From Bolinopsis microptera (lineage: Eukaryota; Ctenophora; Tentaculata; Lobata; Bolinopsidae): 20,556 bases of DNA. Location of the stretch: NCBI RefSeq assembly GCF_026151205.1, contig NW_026971904.1:1-20556 (forward strand), given 5' to 3'. The position numbers were made by a program, and so were the translations under genes. Under the pieces are notes generated by a model. The model had not been told where the DNA came from, ran no database searches, and saw nothing but the letters and a program-made list of their open reading frames with translations. Of this stretch, positions 1 through 11,160 are shown piece by piece (within the stretch, counting starts at the first letter, position 1; each line of letters opens with the position of its first letter).

Positions 1-400
1 AACTTTAAATCTTTAATCCCGTGTAAATAAAATTTAAAATGTTTTTAACAAATCCCTTTAAATCAAGTGTAACATTAAAAGGTTTACAACTTAAAACCCG
101 CGTAAACATTAAATTTTTTTAAATTTTAACCAGTGTAAATATAAAACTAATGTTAACAATCCTAAACCCAGTTGTAAACAATCAAGATTTCACAACCTTT
201 AAAACCAGTTGGTAAACCATTAAAATTGTTTTACAATCCTTAAAACCCAAGTGTAAAAATTAAATGTCCAAATCTTAATCCCGTGGGGAAAACATAAAAA
301 ATTGGGCCACAATCCTTAAATCAGTGTAAATAAATAAAATTTCCCCCAATTCCTAACCAGGGGTAAAACAAATCCCAAATGTTCACAACCAAGTTTTTTT
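1..400. repeat. ~38-bp AT-rich minisatellite, about 10 copies
   Basis: A degenerate tandem array starts at or before the window edge. Each unit carries a GTGTAAA-like core followed by an A/T stretch, a TTTACAATCC-like segment and TTAAAACCCA. Cores fall at about 21, 67, 100, 133, 171, 208, 251, 283, 323 and 360, giving steps of 32-46 bases and a mean near 38. The last recognisable unit fades near 400. Copies differ mostly by short indels in A, T, C and G runs, so real divergence and base-calling error cannot be separated. No open frame crosses it. The array probably continues upstream of the window. Confidence 0.85.
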
Positions 401-1472
401 TATAAACTGCTAATGCCCAATGTATGCCAGTAACCGAGCATTCACGTCCGGAATTCAGGTGTCCCACAGCACTAAATAAATGTAGCATACAAGTAAATTA
501 ACCAAAGGTCCCCGGTTCCACAAACAAACCAACCCATATAAGGTAAAAGTTTAAGAACTGCTAAAGGGATCAATTGGGAAAAACTAAACTACATATTCCC
601 CGACTATCTTAATACGTAATCAGAGCCCCATAATCATTTTTTTTTTTTTTTTTTGTTAAAAAATTTCCCCAACAAATTTACTGTAAAATAAAATTATAGG
701 AAAATGCTTAAAAACAAACAGACCGTATATAAATAAAATTTTAACTAGTAAAGCTATGATCGGCCCCCAAAAACCCCCAGCGGCCTGTGGGTTTTTGGTA
801 ATTTTGAAAAATGAAAAGGTTTTTAAACCCCCTTTAACTTCAGGAGTAAGAAACAAGTAAACAGTGAATGAAACTTTTGGGGTGACTATCCTATTTCATA
901 AAATAAAAGTAAAGCTTGTTCGTCGGTTGTCGGTGGAAAAAAATGAAAAACAGTCCGAAAAATACAATACTTTGTTTTTGTTTAAAGGAACTATTACACT
1001 TAGAGTTAAAATTAAACTTAAAAAACCCCCCGGTTCCGTTAAACTAGTCCCCGCTCCCGTAAAGCAAAAATGAACATTATTCCAAGTTTTCAACCTTCTC
1101 TCATGACCGTCACATAAAAAAAATGTGATGTATGCAAAAGCGTGGTCCGTGAAACATGAAAAACAAAAAAAAGCCAAACTGTGGGGCGAGTTTAATTGGG
1201 AAAAAAATTTGGGGAAGAAAAATACAATTTGTTGCAAAACACCTTTTTAAAGAGCGTAAAACGAAAAAACCCCCAACCGAAGTTTGGGGTTAACCAGAGT
1301 AATAAAGCAGTGTTGGGGCAGGGGGGGGGGGACCCAAAACAACCAAATCGATTTTTAACAATCGTCCCCCCAAAAAGCTTAGAAAAATTCTGAGTGGAGA
1401 CAAATGAAAACGAAACGTCAAACTAAGAGTTGGGCACGCCCCTGTGTCGAAGATACCCAGAAAACTAGATTA
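401..1472. other. No supportable gene; poly-T tract at 637-654
   Basis: This stretch holds unique-looking AT-rich sequence. A run of 18 T at 637-654 could be the reverse of a retroposon poly-A tail or an inflated homopolymer; nothing resembling a SINE or LINE body adjoins it. A 69-codon plus-strand open frame at 864-1073 and a 113-codon minus-strand frame at 896-1237 overlap each other. Neither shows a domain, signal peptide or plausible translation context, so I do not call either a gene. An 11-G run occurs at 1321-1331. Confidence 0.6.
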
Positions 1473-1557
1473 ACAGTGATACCCCGATTTTACCGCAAAT
1501 TTTTGAAAGAAAGGTAAAAAACCTGGGGATAAAATCGGGGCCGGGGTTTTTTTTACT
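1473..1557. repeat. Small foldback element, ACAGT...CCCCGATTTTACCGC family
   Basis: The left arm at 1473-1496 reads ACAGTGATACCCC followed by GATTTTACCGC. The right arm at about 1526-1557 contains ATAAAATCGGGG followed by a G/T run ending in TTTACT. The reverse complement of the left arm (GCGGTAAAATCGGGG, then ending ACTGT) matches the right arm over its length, apart from an extra CCGGGG and homopolymer differences. The loop is about 30 bases. The arms match those of the element at 13169-13407, so this appears to be a short member of a dispersed inverted-repeat family, like a MITE or foldback remnant. No target-site duplication is clear. Confidence 0.6.
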
Positions 1558-1742
1558 CCCACAAGATAACCAGATACTAATACCAGGAAACGCCCTAGGA
1601 AGAGCACCCAAGACCGATCACAAAGTGTTACATGACAATGGTATCTAGGGAAGAAGCTGCCAATGGTGGTGTAGTTTTCGTGGGGGTACGGGGTTTCTCT
1701 CACTTGTCCTAATAAAAACTAAGGTGTGAGATTTTTAGCTGC

Positions 1743-1810
1743 TTTTGTTTCACATTTCACTGCTGTTTTTCCCCTGGTTTGTTTCACATTCCCTTCACTG
1801 GCTGGTTTTA
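1743..1810. repeat. 34-bp tandem duplication
   Basis: TTTGTTTCACATT followed by TTCACTG and CTG-TTTT occurs twice, starting at 1744 and 1778, an offset of 34 bases. The second copy has three extra C and one extra G. This is a simple local duplication with two copies only. Confidence 0.65.
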
Positions 1811-2695
1811 AACCACAGTTACGTAAAAGTAAACAGGGTTGTTAAGTCTATGTTATAATAAGTATTTTGTGATATGTTTGAAAGACCAGTGAAAAAAACG
1901 TGGTACAAAAAAATCCCCTTTTGAAGTCCCCGGCAGGGGGAAAAGTGTAGTAACGCCCCAAGGATGTGGTGCATTTAGCGAATTTTAGCAGGGGTTTAAG
2001 GATCAAAGTCCAGTTAGTTAGCAGCTCAGTAAGAAAATTGGGGATTCTGGCAGGGCCAATGACATCCACTGCAGTAACATCCTACAACTGCCCAAACCTT
2101 AAATTGGAAAAATAAACCCCCCATAATTGGTGGATTGGCCAGTGGGGCGGTGGACGAATTCCATGTTAATGGGAGTTTGTGTGTTCCTATCTGGTTTTTT
2201 AAAAGTATATTCTAATTGTTTGATGAAAAAGGGGGGAAAAAAGGGAAAACCCGTCTGGGGTAGCGATTCACGTGGTACAGATAGTAACTAAGTAAAAATG
2301 TCAGGTACAAGATATACAGTGCAGTCCCTACAACCCCCCCCCCACCATCGGCACGTGGCAAGGGATATATTTTTGTTGGGTTTCTAAGATAATATCTGGT
2401 TCCAATCCTGTCAAGTTCCGAGGTCAAGTTCCAGTCTGTTTCCATGGGTTTTCAAACAAAAAAGCCGACACCATTGGTTTATCCAAAAACCAAATTTAAA
2501 TAAACCCCAAAACAGAGGTTTTAAAAAGGGTGGAACCGGTTTAAGGGCCCAACTATAATTATAATAATTTTTTATGCCCATTTTTTTTAAAAATTTTTAG
2601 GTTTTTTGGGTTTGGGGTTACGAGGTAAACGGGCTCTTGGTTCGGGGGGGTTGGATTTTCCGGGGGGGAATTTTTTGTAAAAAACCCCGGGAAGC
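1811..2695. other. No supportable gene
   Basis: The part from 1850 to 2450 reads fairly cleanly, with few long homopolymers until about 2460. Minus-strand open frames of 73 codons (1848-2069) and 77 codons (2212-2445) carry no recognised domain. The second contains a hydrophobic stretch of about 17 residues, which could suggest a membrane segment if it were an exon, but nothing else supports a gene. From about 2460 the sequence passes into homopolymer-rich DNA leading to the C-rich satellite. Confidence 0.5.
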
Positions 2696-3640
2696 ACATA
2701 GGGGGCACACTCAACTAAACCCCCCCCCCCCCCCCATAAACCCGAAAAAAAAAGGGGGGTTAAAAGCACCCTAGGGGGGGAAAATTCAAACTAACCGCCC
2801 CCAAAAGTTTTCCCCAAAGTAAAAACGGGGGAAAACCAAAAAGGCCCCCAACCCCAACCCACCCCCCCCATTGTCCCCCCCCCAAGAAAAAGCGGGGAGC
2901 CAAAAAAAAAGGACACCATTTTTAAACCCCCCCCAACCCCCCCCCCCCCCCCGAAAGTAAAAAGCGGTTAGCCTAGGTCCCCCCACCCCAAAATACCAAC
3001 CCCATGTCCCCCCAAAGTAAAAAGCGGTAAAAACAACAAGGGGAAAAAAAATTTTTAAAAAACCCCCCCCCCAATATCCCGAAGTAAAGCGGGAGCACAT
3101 AGGTTTTACCCCCAACTACCGCCCCATATTTTCCCCAAAAAAAAGGGTACACAAAAGGGGGGAAAACCCCTTTAACACCGCCCCCATGTCCCCCCCAAAT
3201 AAAGCGGTAAAAAAACATAGGGGGGCCCACATTTTTAACTACCGCCCCCAGCCCCCCCAAGTAAAGCGGTAAAACACATAGGGGGCAAAAACTTTCCAAA
3301 CCCCCCCCCCTGGGTCCCCCGAAGTAAAAAACGGTAAAACAAATAAGGGAAACCCCAATTCAAAACCCCAAACCACCCCACCCCCCCAATTAAAAGCGGT
3401 AAAAAAAATAGGGGCCCAAAACAAACTTTAACCCCCCCCAGTCCCCGAAATAAAGCGGTAGCAACATGGAAACAAATTCAACTAAAACCCCCTCCCCCCC
3501 CGAAAGTAAAAAACGGTTAGCACAAATGGCCATTCCCAAAAAACCAAACCCCATGTCCCCCCCAAGTTAAAGCGGGAGCAAATAAAAAAAACCCTTTTTA
3601 ACTTACCGCCCCATGTTCCCCCCCCAAGTAAACTTTGGAA
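2696..3640. repeat. C-rich satellite, ~62-bp unit, about 14 copies
   Basis: A repeating unit has the order ACCGCCCC, CATGTCCCCCC, AAGTAAAGCGGT, AAAACACATAGGGG and an A/T segment near ATTTTTAACT. The AAGTAAAGCGG anchor or a close variant occurs near 2817, 2884, 2954, 3014, 3081, 3136, 3197, 3259, 3321, 3389, 3448, 3503, 3564 and 3626. Steps are 55-70 bases with a mean near 62. A further degraded unit lies around 2720-2770, with 16 C at 2720-2735. The unit holds several C tracts, so the complementary strand could form G-quadruplexes and this strand i-motifs, though run lengths here are unreliable. Overlapping minus-strand open frames in the array are by-products of a period close to 63. Confidence 0.9.
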
Positions 3641-6600
3641 AAACCCCAAAAAAAAATTTAAAAAATATTTTTTTAACAGCTTTGTGAAAAACCCTGTGGG
3701 GGCATTAAACCCAAACCCCACTGGGGGGAATTTGGCCTAAACTTTAAAACCCAAAATTTTTCCCTCTAAAAGTTAAAAGTTTATTAGTTTTTAGCTTGAT
3801 GATAAGGGGGGCGGGGGATTATATTTTATTCGTTTTAATTATAAATTGAGAAAGTGGAAAAAAATCTAATTTTAGGAATTGAAGGGGGGGTAGAACCCCC
3901 AAATTTAAAAAAACAAAATAATTTTTAATCAGCAAAATTTCACAAAAAAATAAATGGTAAAAATTTTTTTATAGTAAAAAAAAATTTTTAAAAAAATAAT
4001 TGACGGAAAAAAATTTGGGGTTACAATTTAAGCGAAAAAATCGAGGGGAGCTTTTGGGGGGGGCGGTAATAAATTTTTTAACGCAATTTTAAAATCTCAA
4101 AAAAACCCTTTTTTTTATGGGGCCCCCAGTTTCCCATTTTATTCATTAACACAAAAAATGAAAAAAATTAAAGTTTACGGGGAAAAAATCAAACAATCCC
4201 CCCGGAAGATGAGGGGGGAGCGATTTTCTTAAAAAGCTTTTTAAGTCTGCAAAAAGTCAAAAAATTTTTGTTTCCCCCCCCCCCTGCGCCAAAAGTCCCC
4301 CCCGCAAGGTGCCCCCAAAAAATATTTGCAAGACGAAAAAAACAAATAAGGGGAATTTTAAAATTTTGAAAGGCCAAAAAACTTTATAAAATTTTCTAAA
4401 AAACTATTTGGCAAAAAAGCGTGGGGGAATGTTTTTAAAAATTCCCCCCCCTTTTAAAAAGTTAAAAAACAAATATTGAGGTTGCAAAAAAAGGCCCGTT
4501 GGCCACCCACTTTTCCCCTTACCAAAAAAGGATTTTTAATTTTTGTGGGGCCCCCAAATTTATTTTTATATCTTGGAAAAACCCGTAAAATTAAATTTAG
4601 ATTTTTCAAAAAAAATTTTTTTATCGGGAAAAAAATTTTCCCCCGATGAAAAAAAGCCAAAGTTTTAAATGGGGTCCCCTTTTTTTAAACAAGTTTAAAA
4701 AATTTTTGGAAAAAAATTGGAGTTTTATTGGGGAGTTTGGCCCGTAACGAAAAGGCCCCCCCCCCTTTACCCCCCCCGTGCAGGGGGGGGCCCGTCTTTG
4801 GGGGTCCGCCCCAAAATCGTTCGTTTTGGAATTGGGGGACAATTTTCGAAAACTTAAAAATAAAGGTTACAGCAAAATGCGCGTTTTTGGCTCTAGAAAA
4901 AACCCTTTTTTTTTAAGATTTTTAAAACCGGGGCCCTATTTTTTTTTTAATTTTAAAAAAACACCCAGGGGGGGGGGGGCGCCAAAAGGGGGGGCGCTTT
5001 TTTTTTTTGGCAGGGGGGGGGGGCCCCCCAAAGCAAAAAGTTTTTAAAGCCCCCTGAGTTTTTTGGGATAAAAATTTTTTTTTGGATTTAATTTCATAAA
5101 TCACCCCTTTAAAATTTTTAAAAGGGGGTTTAAAAAAATTTAAAAACCCTGGAAAATCGGCCGGTTTTTTTCCCCCTTTGAAAATAGCTTTTGGTTTAAA
5201 AAACCCCAAAAATTTTGGCTTTTTCGGGCGGATTCAATTTTGAAAGATCCCCCCAAAATTTCCCAGGTGCTGAAGGGGTAATCGTGTTCCCCCAAAAAAT
5301 TAAACAGGGGTAAAAGGGCCAAATTCGTCCCCCAATTTTTTATTTTTGGAAAACCCAAAGGAATTTTTGGAGGCTTTTTTCACAAAATGAGAAAATACAA
5401 AATTTTTTATTTGCGGGCCATTTTGTTTTTTTTGAGCCTTTGCAAGGAATATTTTACGACAGGGGAAAAAGACCCCCCAAAAAAACTTAAGGCCCAAACC
5501 CCCCCGGAAAAAATATAGGGGGGTGAAAAAAGGTTGGGGGGGTAGTGGCAAAAATCAGCCATTATTCTGTAGGTTAGGTTTTTTTTTGTTTTTTTTTAAA
5601 TTCGAAAATTTTTAAAATTTTTTCCACAGAAATTTACGGCTAAAAAAAAACTGAAAGTTAGGGCCTGCTTTTAATTTTTTTAACGGCATTCCCCCTTCCC
5701 CTTTAAGGGAAAAAACCCAAATTTTTTTTTTTTATAAATCCCTAAAAAATTTTTAAGGTTTTTTTTTATTTTTTGGGTCCCCCCCTTTTTCAAAAATTTT
5801 TAGAGGGGTTTTAAAAAACCCGAAAAAATTTAAAAGCGTAAAAAAAAAAAAGTAATTTTTTTTTGTGTTTTGGGGGGCCCGAAAAAATGACCCGCCGATG
5901 ATAAAAAATTGAAAATTTTAATGTTCAATTTTTAAAAAACGGGAAAATTTTTTAAAAACTTCTTTTTAAACCAGACAAAGGTTAAAGAGATTTTCGACTT
6001 TTCCCCACAAGTTTCCCCATTTTTTCCCCCCCTTTTTAAAAAGAAAGGTTGTTCCGCTGAAAAAAATTCGATTTTAAAGGGCCGGTGATTTTAAATTTAA
6101 AAAAGGGGTCCACCCTTATTCCAATAAAAAAAACAAGTGGGTCGCCATTGTTTTTTCCCTTTTTTTTGGACAAAAATCTAGGTTTTTTAAAAATTTCTTA
6201 TCGTTTTTTTTTTAAAACTTTTAAAACTCTAAAAATTTGCGTAAAAAAAACTGTGTAAAAAAAGTTTAACGATTTTCCCGGCCCCCCTTCCAAAAAAATC
6301 AAAGGATCATATCCCAAAACCTTTTTTTTTTTAGATGAAAAAAGCAGGGGGTCATTCATCGGAATTTGTAACCCCATGAAAAAATGAATTTCTCCAGTCC
6401 CCCCTTATCCCTCTTTCAGGAATTTTGTTTTTTTCGCAGGCCTTATAAAAAAAAACAAGAAAATTTTTTTTTTGCCAAAAATAATTTTGGAGGTCCCCCG
6501 GCTTTTTAGTTTCCCCGCGGGGGGTTTGGGGGGGAAAAATAAATGGAAAGTCCCCAAATTAAAATTTAAAACCAAATACCACGACCTTTTTTGGAGTGAA

Positions 6601-7806
6601 AAACAGTTAAAAACGCCTTTTTTATTTATGCCCCCGCCGCCCGCCGGGGACGGCCCCCGCGGCCCGGAAAAATTTTCCAAAAGGGGCCCCCCCGCCGAAA
6701 CCCTCCAAGTCGGGGGGGTGGGGGTGGGAAAAAAAAATGAAAGAAGTTAGGAAAAGGCCAGTCCCGGGGTTGTTTTTGAACTCAGGGGATCCCCCCAAAT
6801 TTTTTCCAACGGAAAATGGTTTTTAAAAAATTTGAATTTTTTTTTTTAAATATAAAATTGTAAATCACAAAAAAATTGAAAAAAAACCCCCACTTATTAC
6901 ACATTAATTTTCTTGCCCCGCCACGTACCCACAATTTTTTGGGGCCCGGGGGGAAATTCAAACCCCCAAATTTTTGGGCCCCCAAAATTTTTGTTTCCCC
7001 CCCGCCCCGAAAAAAGCCGGCCCCAACGGGGCCGGGCCCCCCTTTTTTGGGACCCCCGCCCCCTGTTTTGGGCGAAAAAAAAGAAACCGGCGTGCAAACA
7101 CTTTGGGCCCTTTTTTACCTCTCGCAAAAATGGACCCCCCTGGCCCCACATTTCCCCCGAAACTCCCCTTGCCCCCTCCGGAATTTTTAAAATTCAAAAA
7201 GTGGGGCAAAATTCCACAGGTCTTTTAAAAGCCCCTTTTTAATCATGTTTTTTGCTATTGCCCCTTTTTTTTGAAAGTAAAAGGGTTATGGGGCCCCCTT
7301 CTAAAAAAAAAAAATGAGTATTCAGGGAAATCCAAAAAAAGAAAAATTTAAAAAAAAAACTAATAAAGGAAACCAATTTTTCTAGAAAAATAAGAATAAA
7401 GGACCCAAAAAAAAAAACACCGATTTACTTTTTTAAAAAAAACACTTTTTTTTTCGACCCCCCGGGGGAACCACAAATCAGGGTTTTTAGCATTTTGGGA
7501 ATTTTGGGGGACTGGTGAAATTTTGTAAAAAATTAGACGTTTGGGGGGGAAAGAGCAAAAGTGGAATCACAAGGGGAACCCGGGTTTTCATTCTTAAGGC
7601 CAAACATCCCCCCTTAAGTGCCCCAAACACTCCATTCACAAAAAAGCGGAAAAAAACCCCCCCCTCTGCCAGGGGGCACGTGCCAAAACAAACTGCATGC
7701 CCCGGAAGCTGCACTAAATAACATGCCAACCCAGGGGTCCCCCTTTAAAATTTTTAATAGGGTTTTTAAAAGGGGAAGCCCCGTTAAAGGTTTTTCCCCC
7801 CCCCCC
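3641..7806. other. Homopolymer-dominated DNA with no recognisable gene
   Basis: Over 4 kb consists largely of alternating runs of A, T, C and G of 4-12 bases. Open frames of 60-109 codons occur on both strands but overlap one another in several frames, as around 6876-7242, and translate to strings of Lys, Phe, Pro and Gly. That is expected from homopolymers, not proteins. I found no tRNA, rRNA or repeat unit here. The run structure suggests poor base calling, so true content cannot be judged from this copy. Confidence 0.6.
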
Positions 7807-7990
7807 TTAAAGGGGGACGTTTTTCCTCCCCCCCTTTTTTTTTAAAAAATTTTTTTCACAAAACCCCCCCCCTTTTTTGATCCCTTTTTCCCCCCCCCTT
7901 GTAGCCCCATTGCGCCCCCCCCCCCCTAGCCCCCCTTTTCCATTTCCCCCCCCCGGTTCCCCCCCCCGCCCCCCGTTTGGGGGTTTTAAA
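7807..7990. repeat. Pyrimidine-rich, C-run tract
   Basis: Nearly continuous C and T runs, with many stretches of 6-13 C, span this segment. It creates a long minus-strand open frame (160 codons from 7807 to 8289, the longest in the window) made largely of Gly and Lys. I treat that frame as a composition artefact. The purine-rich minus strand could in principle form triplex or quadruplex structures. Confidence 0.6.
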
Positions 7991-9808
7991 AGTCCCCCCC
8001 AAAAACCCTTTTTTTTTTTGTGGGCAGAGCAAATGATTCCTTTTTTAAATTTTTTTTTAAAGGGGCCAGTGGGGAAAATAAATTGTAAAAAATACGGCGC
8101 GGCCTGGTAAAAAAAAAAAAACAGGTGCTCTATAAATTTGACCCAGTCTAAGGGGCTCCGAAAATAAAACCGAAAAAGGAAACCCCCAGAAACCCCCCCC
8201 GTTTGCCCGTTGTAACTCAAAAAAACCCAGGGGGACCCCTTTTTTTTTTTTTCCCATCCAGTGCCAGGGGCCTGCAGGAGGGGCTTCACCCCAACCCCTG
8301 TAGTAAACAGGAGGTTTTTAAAGGGATCTTGGAAACCATGGGGGGCCCTCCCCTTTGTCTAACCAACCCCATGGGCACGGGGAAAAAAAATTGGGGTTCC
8401 AGTGAAAAAAACACCATGGGTCCCACGTGATACTTTAAAACACTATGGTAAAAAATACCGGGAAACAGTTCCAAACCCTGGGAGGGTTTTCTTGCCCGGA
8501 GGGGGGCCCCCCCCCAACTTCCCCCTTTTGGGATTTCCCCGGAAAAAAAACCAAAAATCCCAAACGAATGCAGTGTCCCCCCCCCCCCATTTTCCGTGTT
8601 TTCGAATTGCCCCAGAGCCGGAGGTCAAAAGAAAAGAACCCTCTGGTTTTTTTTTTGGGGCTTCAGGGGGTGGATGTAAAAGGGTTTTTTTTCCAAACCT
8701 TTTTCCTCGGGGATTCCTAACGACAGGTTTTTTTAGGGGTTTGGGGGGCAGGTTTTTTTTAGATATGTGGAAGTCATTTCAGGAGTAACGTGCCTTTTAC
8801 TTTTTAAAAAGGTTTTTTTTTGGGCATGGAAAAATTTTTACAGAAAAAAACCTTTAGAAATTAGATTTTACGGCCCCTCCCCAAAAAAACCCTTTAAAAT
8901 TTTTCCCAGGGAAAAGGTTAACCCTTTTGTTTTTTTTAATGAATGCACCCCCATTTGGGGGTAAAATATGTGGGTTTTTAAAAGGGGTCCCCCCACAGGG
9001 ACCCAATCGAGGGGGGGGGGAGGGGGTCCCCCCGGGGACGAATTGATAGGCTTTTTTCTTTAGGGGGAGGAGAAAACTTAAAAACCGAAAATATAATGTT
9101 CCCCTAAGGGGGTTTTGGAAAATTTTTTTTTTCCCGCAAATTGGGAACGCCGCCCTTTTCTTTTCATAGTTTTTTTCATACCCCTGCTGACTTCCTGCTC
9201 CCACCCCTGCAAAAAAAAGGGGCCCCCCCTACCTTACAGGTGGGGGGAGGCTAAAAAACTGCAAGGCAAAATGTGTTTTTGCTTGTCAGGGGCCTGGCAG
9301 CAAACTTTTTATCCGTATTTTAATAATTTTTTATAAACTGTGGATCACTGGGTCGGTTTTTTTATATCATAACGGCAGGTGGGGTGGGGGCTGCAAGGTA
9401 CGGCGCAGAGCAGAAACGGCGATTATTGATAAAGCCTGCCCAACAGATCGTTGCTTTCCCCTTTAAAATTGCAAAACCTAGGCGGGTCGTGGGGTTATGC
9501 GATTTTTTAGCTTGGGGCCAGGGGGAAAAAAAAGGAAACCCTTCCCCGATTTATTATTTCGGGTTTTTCCCCTGGGTTCCAATTAAAATGTTTTGCCCCC
9601 CAAGGCGGGGGAAATAAACCTTTAGCGCCCAAAGGAATGAAACCCATCCCCCAAATAAACAATATTGTAAAGAATTTTGGCCAGGTTGTGTTTGTTGGAT
9701 TAATGGGCGTGTGGCATACCCAAAGGGCAAAAGAATAAATTTATTGAAAGAAAATTAAGTTCAAATGATCTTGCAACATGCCCGAAAGTAGTGGGTTAAA
9801 AAAAGTCC
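7991..9808. other. No supportable gene
   Basis: Mostly homopolymer-rich sequence, becoming cleaner after about 9370. Open frames of up to 128 codons (8402-8788, plus strand) overlap others and show no domain. A short direct repeat of CAGG followed by T8 and AG occurs at about 8724 and 8749. The 9384-9617 plus-strand frame starts in reasonable-looking sequence but I recognise no family in it. Confidence 0.5.
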
Positions 9809-9965
9809 CCCCGTGCCCCACTCCCCTTAAAATGGAAGTCAACCGTGCCCACTCCTTATATTGGAATCACATGCCCCCCCTTAACGGTAGGGTCCCCACG
9901 TGCCCCCACTCCTTAATTTTGGTAGTCACGTGGCCCCCTCCCCTTATATGGTAAGTCACGTTGAC
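9809..9965. repeat. ~30-bp minisatellite, 5-6 copies
   Basis: The unit is approximately CACGTGCCCCCACTCC followed by TTATATTGGTAGT. Copies begin near 9813, 9845, 9871, 9900, 9930 and 9960 with steps of 26-32 bases. Two copies carry an intact CACGTG palindrome (9897-9902 and 9927-9932); the others have one-base variants. The array ends in unrelated sequence after about 9965. Confidence 0.85.
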
Positions 9966-11160
9966 CATTTGCCCCCGAGTAGTTCCTGCCAAACGCAAGG
10001 TGCCCCCCGCGCGGAATCGGGTTGAATAGCAATTTTGCCAATTTACATTAATTTAAAATTCTTTTTGCAAAAAAAATTGCAAAAAAAGATAAATATAAAT
10101 TTTTACAGCTTTGGTTTTAGTGGGGGGAATTTTATCGACAAATAAATGGAAAAAATAACCAAATAATTGCTAAATTGGTTTAAGGGCCGCCATGAAAGGA
10201 CCTTTGGGAAAAGCCCCAAACCTGTAAAAGTGTAAATCCCCTCATTTTATTAGATTTAGTTTTCAAGTAAAACATTGAAAGCAATAAGGTGAGGTTTTTA
10301 AATTTGCACCTAGTTACCAATGAACGTTAGTGGGGGGGATTAAAAAACGTAGAAATTGTTTGGCGGGAAGTGAGGCTGCCCTTTAAAACCTTCTCAAACA
10401 CGTACATAATGAGGAAGCTTGAAATAAAGCTAAGGATCCAATTTCCCTCCCCTTGAAAACAAGTTTTACCACGTACTAATCAGAAAGAACATTAATCTTT
10501 TATAAATAATAAAAGAACCCAAACTTTTTAAACGTTTTGGCCCTTTCCCCCACGATGAGAATAAAATAACACCATCTAAACTAAAACCCCTACCCGGGTT
10601 TCCTCGAGTTTTAAAGGCGGTTCCCTCCCCCTCCAGGAAAGTTTTCCCCTCCCATTACGGACAAAAAGTAAAAGATTGATAAAAAAGAGGCCTGCCCAAA
10701 ATGTTTTATGTATTTTTTTTTCAAATGGGTTTAAACATGATAAAAAAATGGGAAAGTTTAAGGGCCGTTTGGAGGTTTTTCTTGGCCTGGAAAATTGGGT
10801 TTTAAATTTTGGGGGCCCAATTAACCAATGAAAAGCCTTAAATTCTGATAGAAGTGGGGAAATCCCTAAAAATTAATGTTTTTTACTGATAAACAGTCTT
10901 GAAATTCAAATGAAAAATTCTCCAAAAATTTCTTTTGGTGGGGGGGCCAGTTTTCCCTTCTGAGGAATATTAAGATTTTTAGGGGACTGAAAAGTAAAAA
11001 CTTTGGAAACAAACAAAAAAAAAAATGATAAATGGTTTGGGTTATAGTTTTTCTTAATTTCCCCCGAACCTGGGGAGGGGTAGAGCGATTGAAAATTTTT
11101 AGTGTCCAGAAACTTGAAAAGGGCAGTTAAAAACCCAACCAAAACAGGAAAAAAAGTTTG
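9966..11160. other. No supportable gene; AT-rich
   Basis: The sequence reads relatively cleanly, yet no open frame exceeds about 80 codons. An 8-bp stem (10496-10503 with 10509-10516) encloses a 5-base loop AAATA; it is A/T-rich and probably of no consequence. The 78-codon minus-strand frame at 10906-11142 has no recognised domain. Confidence 0.55.

Noticed and set aside
1-400. CRISPR array
   Set aside because: Units are degenerate throughout, without identical repeats separated by unique spacers, and no cas-like gene is present.
637-654. Poly-T of 18 bases as a retroposon tail
   Set aside because: No SINE or LINE body or target duplication adjoins it, and inflated homopolymers are common here.
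6876-7242. Five overlapping open frames of 83-109 codons
   Set aside because: Simultaneous opening in several frames and both strands reflects stop-poor homopolymer composition, not coding.
7807-8289. 160-codon minus-strand open frame, longest in the window
   Set aside because: Its peptide is dominated by Gly and Lys from C/T homopolymer runs, and it overlaps other open frames in the same tract. No domain or start context supports it.
8402-8788. 128-codon plus-strand open frame
   Set aside because: Overlaps three other frames on both strands in G/C-run DNA, with no recognisable domain.
10496-10516. 8-bp A/T-rich stem-loop as a terminator
   Set aside because: A/T-rich stems are expected in AT-rich DNA, and no gene or T-run context is present.
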